DNA from: Methylotenera sp.
GTDB lineage: Bacteria; Pseudomonadota; Gammaproteobacteria; Burkholderiales; Methylophilaceae
DNA length: 40,934 bases
Assembly: GCA_030682715.1 (NCBI GenBank)
Contig: JAUXNQ010000052.1
Location: forward strand, 1-40,934
Direction: 5' to 3'
Shown piece by piece: positions 34,459 through 40,934 of the stretch. The position numbers and the translations under genes are program-made. Positions within the stretch are counted from its first letter, which is position 1, and each line of letters opens with the position of its first letter. Under the pieces are notes generated by a model. The model saw only the letters and a program-made list of their open reading frames with translations, did no database searches and was not told where the DNA came from.

Positions 34459-35988
34459 TTAGTAGTTTGATCGTCTAAAAATCTCACCTTGTGGTTTTAA
34501 ATCAAAGGCAATACAGATACGCTCTTCATTTGAGTTAAATGGGATAGTGCGATGAAATAGTGATGATGGGAACAACACAATATCGCCCACATTAGGTGAT
34601 GCAATCCCTACTGGAAAGTTATCATGTTTTTGTGGGTAATTGTCACCATGCAAGCCATATTCAAAACAGCCTTCTAATGGGTCTTTTTTGTCTTTGGGTA
34701 ATACCAAATAAACAGCGCCGCTAATCCAGCCAACTTCATGAATATGGCGATCTACATAACCAGCACGACGTAATCGCACATACCACGAGCTGGTGAATTC
34801 AAGCTCGTCAGGAAATGACTTAATCAGTTCGCAATCAGCCCCTGCGAAACGATTTTTATAATGAATAAACTGTTGTTTAACTAGCTCACCCAATTTTCTA
34901 AATGAAGCTTCTGGGCGCTTAAATAAATTACCAGCAGACTGTTTGCCGTTAATAATCATGCCCTGTGCGCGTACTTCAATCGCGGTATTGTCTATATCAT
35001 TGAGTAGGTCTTTCAGAAACTGGCTATTGGGTTCGGCAAGTTCTTTGATGCTATTTTGATAAACAAAATCAAAGCCGTTTTTACAGAAATTATAGTGATC
35101 TTCTACGCCAAAATTGCGCGCATAGTGTGAGGATAATGTGGCTAGAAATGGTGCGTCATGTTTTTTGTGGGTGCGTACAATTTCATCTAACTTTGTTTTA
35201 AAAGTATCAAAGTGCTCTGCTTTGTAGGTGCAATATAAAGCGCGTTCCTGCCAATCATCTAAATGCGACCGCTCAAAATAATCAACGGCTTCATCAAAAC
35301 GGTTAGCAAGGTATAGAAACTCGCCCATATTGTAATTAGCGCCAGCATGGTCAGGATTGAGTTTTAGCGCGTCTAGATAACTTTTAATGGCGTATTCCAT
35401 ATTGCCCTGGTCGCGTAAGCACTCGCCTAAATAATTATGTGCGTCAGCATAGTTAGGGAACATGCGAATCGCATGCTTAAAGTGTTGAATTGCGTCATCT
35501 AGTTTGCCTTGATCACGTAATGCCGTCCCCATGTTAAAATGACCGCGAGCATCTTCGTGGATATTAAGTGCAATCTGGTAGTTCTTGATAGCATCCTCTA
35601 ATAACCCTTGCTTTTGTAGCAGCGTTCCTAGGTTGCCGTAAGCCTCAAAGAAATTGGGTTGCAGTGAAATAGCCTGCTGATAGTGGCGGCTGGCTTGTTC
35701 TAGGTTACCAAGGTTAGAAAACGCAATACCTAAGTTGAAATGCAGGTCTGGTGTGTTAGGCTGAATTAATAACGCTTTTTTATAACTTTCAATGGCAGCT
35801 TCACGCTTAGATAAACCATCTTGAGAAATGCCTAAAATTTGATACAAGATAAAGGTGTTAGGGTAGCGTGCCACAAGCTTTTTTGCTGCTTGTTCGGCTT
35901 CTGCTAATTTTCCTGAGTTAAATAATTGCAGGACAGGTTGCATTTCCAATTGGCTGGGTTGTGGAGAGTATGGTGCTTGCTTTGCCAT
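34459..35988 (-). CDS. TPR-repeat protein with C-terminal 2OG-Fe(II) oxygenase domain
   Basis: 509 residues. About residues 15-235 hold six to seven tetratricopeptide repeats (AIESYKKALLIQPNTPDLHF, NLEQASRHYQQAISLQPN, DDAIQHFKHAIRMFPNYADA and so on). The C-terminal about 120 residues match the 2OG-Fe(II) oxygenase family related to prolyl 4-hydroxylase: YVDRHIHEVGWISGAVYLVL gives the first iron-ligand His region, and IVLFPSSLFHRTIPF with ERICIAFDL gives the distal His and the 2-oxoglutarate Arg. Substrate unknown; TPRs suggest a protein substrate. It lies 48 bp downstream of the YihY-CNB gene on the same strand, so the two are probably an operon. Confidence 0.85.
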   Translation of the reverse strand: MAKQAPYSPQPSQLEMQPVLQLFNSGKLAEAEQAAKKLVARYPNTFILYQILGISQDGLSKREAAIESYKKALLIQPNTPDLHFNLGIAFSNLGNLEQASRHYQQAISLQPNFFEAYGNLGTLLQKQGLLEDAIKNYQIALNIHEDARGHFNMGTALRDQGKLDDAIQHFKHAIRMFPNYADAHNYLGECLRDQGNMEYAIKSYLDALKLNPDHAGANYNMGEFLYLANRFDEAVDYFERSHLDDWQERALYCTYKAEHFDTFKTKLDEIVRTHKKHDAPFLATLSSHYARNFGVEDHYNFCKNGFDFVYQNSIKELAEPNSQFLKDLLNDIDNTAIEVRAQGMIINGKQSAGNLFKRPEASFRKLGELVKQQFIHYKNRFAGADCELIKSFPDELEFTSSWYVRLRRAGYVDRHIHEVGWISGAVYLVLPKDKKDPLEGCFEYGLHGDNYPQKHDNFPVGIASPNVGDIVLFPSSLFHRTIPFNSNEERICIAFDLKPQGEIFRRSNY

Positions 35989-36036
35989 GGTTGGTCCTAA
36001 AAGTGTATCAAAACTCGTATGTTGTGAATCTAATAA

Positions 36037-37344
36037 CTATTCATCTTGCTGTTGTAGGCGCGCTGCCATTTTTCTTAAAAACTTCATTGCTACTTTAGGT
36101 TCGTCTAGTAAAAGTGTTTCAATGTTGTCAGTATCCATTGTAATCACTTCTGCGTTGATAGAGCCCACTCTGGCTTCAGCAATCGTTGGCGTATTTGATA
36201 GCATTGCCATTTCGCCAAAGTACTCACCAGCATGAACGGTACGTAATACTTTATTTTGCTTAATTATTTTTACCTCACCTGAGACTAAATAGTACAAGTG
36301 GCTAGTGGCTTCGCCATGTTTAAAGATAATGTCATTTTTCTCATATATCTTTCCATAACGTTGCATTAGCTTCTTCACGTAGTGAGATTCTGTAGCCACA
36401 CTACGCTCTGGTGACTCACTAAAAAGCCCTTTCAGTAATAGGACATCTTTTTTTCTTAATGTTGCAATAAGCTCTGTGCCGAGTAAGAACACTGCAAAGT
36501 TTACATATAGCCAGGTAATAGAAATGAAAAGATTTTTCATACTCCCGAATACTGACCCATATGATTCATTCATGGATAAAAACAAGGTAAAAGCTGGCCG
36601 CATCAGTAGCCAAAGTATTGCCGTAAACAAAGCACCAATTAAAATATGCTTAATATATAGGCGTGCAGGAAAGAATACAAAGTAAAAGATACTGATTAGT
36701 AAGGTGGTGAGGCATAAAGACATTAAAGTCGCTAGTATTTCATATTCTAAATATTGGCTACTTGCACCCAGAAAAATAATCACTTTCTCTAGCATTAGCC
36801 CGGCGAATGTAAATACAAAAAACAGTAGCAGCATGCCAATAATGGCAAAAATATCCTTCACTTTTCTTTTAATAAAAGATGGCGCCTCAACTAAGCTGGC
36901 AATGCTATAGAAGGCTGCGCGCATTGCGCCTGCCAAAGGGGTTACTGTCCAAATTAGCACAAAAAGGCCTAACGCACCCCATGCAGCTTGGTGCCTTGCT
37001 GTACTGTACACTTCAGTCATGATGGAGTTGCTTAATTCAGGAATCAAATTACTGGTAATAATGGCAAGCTTAACAATTGCATAGTCAGAGCTGAAAATAA
37101 GTTGGCTAAACAAAAAAAACATCAGTAATACTAAAGGAATTAATGCAAACATAGCATAAAAGGATAATGATGCAGATAAGCTTAGTGCATTGTGCCGCTG
37201 GAAAGCTTTAAACATTTCACTAAATACAAATAATGGCGTGTTGTACCTTTGGTTGGCGTAAACCTCTTTTGGCATACTAATAGCCCTGCGCATATTATCG
37301 CGCAAGGCTAAGTTAGATTTCAGGCTGAAAGTTATTTTCTTCAT
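36037..37344 (-). CDS. YihY/BrkB membrane protein fused to a cyclic-nucleotide-binding domain
   Basis: 435 residues. The N-terminal about 290 residues are a YihY/virulence factor BrkB domain with six predicted membrane helices (SLSASLSFYAMFALIPLVLL, GLFVLIWTVTPLAGAMRAAF, IIGMLLLFFVFTFAGLML, SITWLYVNFAVFLLGTELIA). From about 320 a cyclic-nucleotide-binding domain follows (IIFKHGEATSHLYYLVSGEV, AGEYFGEMAMLSNTPTIAEA). In the phosphate-binding cassette the usual PRxA is PTIA, so the phosphate-binding Arg is missing and the domain may bind another ligand or none. YihY alone is usually about 290 residues; the CNB fusion is an uncommon arrangement. Function unknown; precedes the TPR-oxygenase gene. 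Confidence 0.87.
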   Translation of the reverse strand: MKKITFSLKSNLALRDNMRRAISMPKEVYANQRYNTPLFVFSEMFKAFQRHNALSLSASLSFYAMFALIPLVLLMFFLFSQLIFSSDYAIVKLAIITSNLIPELSNSIMTEVYSTARHQAAWGALGLFVLIWTVTPLAGAMRAAFYSIASLVEAPSFIKRKVKDIFAIIGMLLLFFVFTFAGLMLEKVIIFLGASSQYLEYEILATLMSLCLTTLLISIFYFVFFPARLYIKHILIGALFTAILWLLMRPAFTLFLSMNESYGSVFGSMKNLFISITWLYVNFAVFLLGTELIATLRKKDVLLLKGLFSESPERSVATESHYVKKLMQRYGKIYEKNDIIFKHGEATSHLYYLVSGEVKIIKQNKVLRTVHAGEYFGEMAMLSNTPTIAEARVGSINAEVITMDTDNIETLLLDEPKVAMKFLRKMAARLQQQDE

Positions 37345-37524
37345 ACAGTGAAACTGGAAGCTACGAAATTTAAAATCAAACCCATATGAATTGACATCAT
37401 GTCCAAATGATTATTTGTTGGCATTGTGTTATGGCAACCTCTCTGAGCGCTACTAACAATAAAGTATAAGTAGAAATGACTATTAAGAATCTTAGTATTA
37501 ACCTTTCTCATGATGATGCAAGCA

Positions 37525-38481
37525 CTAGCCTAAATTTTTGAACTTTTCCGTCGCAGTGACCAATGCTGAGGTGGTACCTGACTCCATTGCTGAATGTCCC
37601 GCATCATCAACTAAGTAGAAATCTGCATGAGGCATTGCACGTTTAAGTTCCCATGCGGTGATTGGGGGGCACACCATATCGTAGCGACCTTGCACAATAA
37701 CTGTTGGGATATGCGATAGTTGAGCATTTGCCTCTGCAAGTAAATCACGGCTACCTACAAAGCATTGGTGCTGGATATAATGAACCTGCACTCTAGCTCG
37801 CGCCAGCTCAACCAAGCCGTTGATTGTTTGTTCACTCGCTGGTCTGGGTAGCAAAGTCATAATGCTACTTTCAAACTGATTCCATTGAATTGCAGCAGGA
37901 ATGCTAATGGCTGAGTCGTCCGAGAAAATGAGTTTTTCGTAAGCCTTGATAGGATTATCTCTTGAGTCAGTAGGTAAGAACTCACACAGCGCCTCCCAAG
38001 GTTCTGGGTAAAAAGCTTTTACATCATTTAAAAACCAACTGAGTTCAGAGTTGCGACTTAAAAAGATACCGCGCAAAATTAATCCTGTTACATGTTGGGT
38101 GTGTTTTAACGCATAAGCAATACCTAATGTACTGCCCCATGACCCACCAAACACTAACCATTGATCAATACCTAGGTTTGTCCGAATTAAATCAATATCA
38201 TGTACTAAATCATCGGTTGTATTATTAACAGTGGATCCTAGCGGTTTGCTACGGCCACAACCTCGCTGGTCGATAAGGATGATTTTATAGTAATTAGGAT
38301 CGAAAAAACGTCTCTGTGTAGGATTGCACCCACTGCCTGGGCCGCCATGTAAAAAAACAACAGGTACACCATCAGGATTTCCACAAACCTCGTAGTAAAC
38401 CTCATGCAAATCATCAACTTTAATCATACTTTCTTTAAATGTATCAATTTCAGGATACAAATTGTAGAGATTGGTTTGCAT
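37525..38481 (-). CDS. pip: Proline iminopeptidase
   Basis: 318 residues from the ATG at 38481; the frame stays open upstream with an ATG-like start at 38556, but family members begin near MQTNLYNLYPEI. The alpha/beta-hydrolase removes N-terminal proline from peptides. HGGPGSGC is the oxyanion-hole motif, DQRGCGRSKP is specific to prolyl iminopeptidases, Ser114 lies in GGSWGS, the catalytic Asp in GRYDMVCP and the His in DAGHSAME. All three catalytic residues are present. Length fits the family (about 315). It stands alone, 297 bp from xoxF on the opposite strand. Confidence 0.93.
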   Translation of the reverse strand: MQTNLYNLYPEIDTFKESMIKVDDLHEVYYEVCGNPDGVPVVFLHGGPGSGCNPTQRRFFDPNYYKIILIDQRGCGRSKPLGSTVNNTTDDLVHDIDLIRTNLGIDQWLVFGGSWGSTLGIAYALKHTQHVTGLILRGIFLSRNSELSWFLNDVKAFYPEPWEALCEFLPTDSRDNPIKAYEKLIFSDDSAISIPAAIQWNQFESSIMTLLPRPASEQTINGLVELARARVQVHYIQHQCFVGSRDLLAEANAQLSHIPTVIVQGRYDMVCPPITAWELKRAMPHADFYLVDDAGHSAMESGTTSALVTATEKFKNLG

Positions 38482-38778
38482 GGGGATAATTTTCTTTCTA
38501 TTTGATTCTAAAGGATATTTAAATTTACTTGTATTGGTTGATGCAGCACTACACAATGGTTTTATGTAATAAGTGTGACTATGTTAAGTTAAATGTAAAT
38601 AAATTGTAAATAATGTATTGCAATTCATGATTTACTGGTTTATAGTTCTGTCCATGCACATAAGTGTGCTGCAAATAGATTCAAAAAACTAGTGAAAATT
38701 TTGAGGAACATCAAAAGTTTATTAGTTATATTATGAGTCTATTTATATAACCTTAGTAGTTTAACTTTGGAGATTAAT
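38482..38778. other. Divergent intergenic region between pip and xoxF
   Basis: About 300 AT-rich bp without a gene. It carries the upstream part of the open pip frame (to 38556) and the xoxF promoter region. A TATATAAC-like AT tract (38743-38752) sits about 27 bp before the xoxF start; no clear sigma-70 promoter or riboswitch fold is recognised. XoxF expression in methylotrophs is often controlled by lanthanides, but no known element can be named from sequence alone. Confidence 0.4.
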
Positions 38779-40650
38779 ATGCAAATCAATAAAATCAAGT
38801 TGGCACTTGGCTTGGTAGCAGGTATGGCGATGCCTTTAGTGGCATCAGCAGCTGCAGATCAAGAAGCAGCAATGAAAGACTCGAACAACTGGGCTCACCC
38901 ACGTGGTCAGCACAACAATCAAGGTTACAGCGCTTTGTCACAAGTGAACAAAGGCAACGTTAAAAACCTTAAAGCAGCTTGGACATTCGCTACTGGTGTA
39001 AACCGTGGTCACGAAGGTTCACCAGTTGTAGTTGGTAACATGATGTATGTACATACAGCATTCCCAAACAACGTATACGCTTTAGATTTAGACAACAACC
39101 AAAAAATCGTTTGGTCATATTTCCCTAAACAAGATCCATCAGTACAAGCTGTATTGTGCTGTGACAACGTTTCACGTGGTCTTGGTATCGGCGATGGTAA
39201 AATCTACCTACAACAAAATGATGGTAACTTAGTAGCTTTAGATGCTAAAACTGGTGCTAAAGTATGGTCAACATTAGTAAATGATCCAAAAGTTGGTGCT
39301 ACAAATACTAATGCTCCGCACGTAATTAAAGATAAAGTATTAACAGGTTGTTCAGGTGCTGAGTTCGGTGTACGTTGTTTCTTAGCAGCTTACAACATCA
39401 AAGACGGCTCGTTGGCATGGAAAGCCTACTCAACAGGCCCAGATGCTGAAATGTTGATTGGTGATGGTTTCAATAAAGATACGCCTGAATACAGTGCGCT
39501 ATCAGTTTACATCGATGTAAACGGTGGTAACAAAGAAGGCGGTTCATTCAAAAAGATTCCTAACGATCAATTGAAAATTGGCGAAAAAGAACTTGGTACA
39601 CGCACATGGTTAAAACCACAAGCAGTTAAAGATGGTTGGCAACATGGTGGCGGCTCTACATGGGGCTGGTGGCCGTATGATGCTCGCACTAACTTGGTTT
39701 ACTACGGAACAGGTAACCCATCAGTTTGGAACCCAGATGTACGTCCAGGTGACAACAAATGGTCTATGACTATTTTTGCTCGTGATTTAGATACTGGTAT
39801 GGCACGCTGGGGCATGCAAATGACTCCACATGATGAGTGGGACTACGACGGTATTAACGAAGTAATCTTGTTCGATAAAGGTGGCAAAACATACGCTTGG
39901 CATCATGACCGTAACGGTTTTGCTTACACATGGCATGCTGGTACTGGTAAATTAGTGGCTGCTGAAAAAGTGCATCCATTCGTGAACTGGGCAACTGATG
40001 TTGATTTGAAAACTGGTGTGCCAAACAAATTGGCATCAGCTTCAACTCACCAAGACTACAATGCTAAAGGCATCTGCCCAGCTGCATTGGGTACAAAAGA
40101 CCAACAACCAGCTGCATACTCACCAAAAACTGGTTTGATGTACTCTCCACTAAACCACGTATGTATGACATACGAGCCAGTTGAGTCTAAATACGTTGCT
40201 GGTCAACCATGGGTTGGTGCAACATTAACAATGTTCCCAGGTCCTGACGGTGTTATGGGTGGTTTCGCTGCTTATGATCCAATGACTAACAAAAAAGTAT
40301 GGTACAACAAAGAGAAATTCTCAGCTTGGGGCGGTGCGCTTACAACTGCTACTGACTTAGTGTTCTACGGTACTTTAGATCGTTGGTTCAAAGCTGTTGA
40401 TGCTAAATCAGGTAAAGAACTTTGGAAATTCCAAGTTGGTTCTGGCGTGATTGGTAATGCATTCACATACGGTCACAAAGGTAAACAACACGTTGGCGTG
40501 CTATCAGGTATCGGTGGCTGGGCTGGTGTAGCGATGAACCTTGGTATGACTAACGACACAGACGCACTTGGTGCTGCTGGTGGTTACAAAGAATTGACTA
40601 AATACAACGCTGCTCCTGGCGGCGGTGGTTTAACAGTATTCAGTCTGTAA
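38779..40650 (+). CDS. xoxF: XoxF-type PQQ-dependent methanol dehydrogenase (lanthanide-dependent)
   Basis: 623 residues from ATG 38779, which has GGAG 6 bp upstream. Signal peptide of about 22-24 residues (ending VASA). The mature enzyme is an eight-bladed PQQ propeller; PQQ-site features include the vicinal disulfide Cys127-Cys128 (VLCCDNV) and tryptophan motifs. The active-site segment DEWDYDGINE has the catalytic Asp355 and Asp357 two residues on. That second Asp coordinates the lanthanide and separates XoxF from calcium-dependent MxaF, which has Ala there. The periplasmic enzyme oxidises methanol, passing electrons to a cytochrome c. Codon choice is strongly biased, suggesting high expression. 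A terminator follows directly; no xoxG or xoxJ partner gene is adjacent in the window. Confidence 0.96.
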   Translation: MQINKIKLALGLVAGMAMPLVASAAADQEAAMKDSNNWAHPRGQHNNQGYSALSQVNKGNVKNLKAAWTFATGVNRGHEGSPVVVGNMMYVHTAFPNNVYALDLDNNQKIVWSYFPKQDPSVQAVLCCDNVSRGLGIGDGKIYLQQNDGNLVALDAKTGAKVWSTLVNDPKVGATNTNAPHVIKDKVLTGCSGAEFGVRCFLAAYNIKDGSLAWKAYSTGPDAEMLIGDGFNKDTPEYSALSVYIDVNGGNKEGGSFKKIPNDQLKIGEKELGTRTWLKPQAVKDGWQHGGGSTWGWWPYDARTNLVYYGTGNPSVWNPDVRPGDNKWSMTIFARDLDTGMARWGMQMTPHDEWDYDGINEVILFDKGGKTYAWHHDRNGFAYTWHAGTGKLVAAEKVHPFVNWATDVDLKTGVPNKLASASTHQDYNAKGICPAALGTKDQQPAAYSPKTGLMYSPLNHVCMTYEPVESKYVAGQPWVGATLTMFPGPDGVMGGFAAYDPMTNKKVWYNKEKFSAWGGALTTATDLVFYGTLDRWFKAVDAKSGKELWKFQVGSGVIGNAFTYGHKGKQHVGVLSGIGGWAGVAMNLGMTNDTDALGAAGGYKELTKYNAAPGGGGLTVFSL

Positions 40651-40660
40651 ATTAAATAAT

Positions 40661-40681
40661 GCTCACTCTTCGTGAGTGAGC
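40661..40681. other. Stem-loop just after xoxF
   Basis: GCTCACTC/GAGTGAGC with a TTCGT loop begins 11 bp after the xoxF stop. It could protect the mRNA 3' end; no T-run follows. Confidence 0.6.
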
Positions 40682-40732
40682 AAAAACGCTTACTGTATCA
40701 ATTCTCTTCCAAAGGGATTGATATCTAAGGTG

Positions 40733-40761
40733 CCCCTCTGCGGAAACTCAGAGGGGTTTTT
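40733..40761 (+). terminator. Rho-independent terminator of xoxF
   Basis: CCCCTCTG pairs with CAGAGGGG around a CGGAAACT loop and is followed by TTTTT. It ends xoxF transcription about 80 bp after its stop. Confidence 0.9.
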
Positions 40762-40847
40762 GCTTTTATAGCGTCCATGACCTTCTCAATGCAACAAGGC
40801 ATTCTTGGTTTCAGATCATTGATGCTTGCCGCAATACTACAGGCAAT

Positions 40848-40869
40848 AAAAAAGGGAGCCTAAGCTCCC
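40848..40869 (-). terminator. Terminator of the right-edge minus-strand gene
   Basis: GGGAGC-CTAA-GCTCCC with an A6 run on the left reads as a stem plus U-run on the minus strand. It lies about 22 bp beyond the stop of the partial gene at the window end. Confidence 0.85.
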
Positions 40870-40891
40870 ATTCATTAATCAAAATTTTTGA

Positions 40892-40934
40892 TTATTTGTT
40901 CATTACGTACATTGTCACTTCAAAGCCAAAACGC
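40892..40934 (-). CDS. 3' end of a minus-strand gene cut by the window
   Basis: The last 13 codons and a TAA are visible: RFGFEVTMYVMNK. The reading is supported by the terminator just beyond the stop. The family cannot be named from so short a stretch. Confidence 0.5.
   Translation of the reverse strand, partial: RFGFEVTMYVMNK

Overview
The window looks like a stretch of a betaproteobacterial methylotroph chromosome, most likely family Methylophilaceae (Methylotenera-like). Reasons visible here: an AT-leaning genome, a complete XoxF-type lanthanide methanol dehydrogenase at the right end, the betaproteobacterial orders ybgC-tolQRAB-pal-cpoB-queE-queC and rpsU-yqeY-dnaG-rpoD, and a tRNA-Ile(CAU) split by a group I intron closely resembling the one known from Azoarcus. 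The genus is inference; nothing in the window names it.

Layout. 1-388: unresolved edge with a truncated DUF559 gene. 389-1713 (minus): nfeD-qmcA membrane pair. 1872-3095: photolyase-like protein whose two domains appear in swapped order. 3281-5789: AI-2E-type permease, ruvB, ybgC. 5936-10772: complete Tol-Pal envelope system. 10925-12240: queE-queC (queuosine precursor). 12376-14685: rpsP-rimM-trmD-rplS, where S16 and RimM each carry low-complexity additions. 14846-16283: ogt and xerD. 16294-16590: palindromic repeats. 16605-17767 (minus): folB with a downstream HEPN-like gene. 17906-19674: plsY and tsaD, convergent. 19846-24421: rpsU, yqeY, dnaG, rpoD.

24439-24959 holds a partial copy of the tRNA 5' end and then the intron-split tRNA-Ile. 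From about 25.0 to 31.2 kb the sequence is in decay: a 5'-truncated PEP-CTERM gene, a degenerate IS4-type insertion sequence with recognisable ends and an 11-bp target duplication, a frameshifted autotransporter beta domain and a frameshifted HD-GYP gene. Intact genes in between are a small membrane protein, a Crp/Fnr regulator and a small Cys-rich protein.

31499-38481 returns to intact genes: a CHASE-GGDEF diguanylate cyclase, a sugar-nucleotide pyrophosphorylase, a TPR-2OG oxygenase, a YihY-cyclic-nucleotide-binding fusion and proline iminopeptidase. 38779-40650 is xoxF with its own terminator, and the window ends inside the 3' end of a minus-strand gene.

Most of the window is housekeeping: envelope integrity (Tol-Pal, NfeD/QmcA, PlsY), translation and tRNA modification (S16, RimM, TrmD, L19, S21, TsaD, QueE/C), and replication, recombination and repair (DnaG, RuvB, XerD, Ogt, photolyase). 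No CRISPR array, intact prophage or complete defence island was seen. The strongest unusual features are the group I intron, the domain-swapped photolyase-like protein, the YihY-CNB fusion, and the HEPN-like gene flanked by palindromic repeats.
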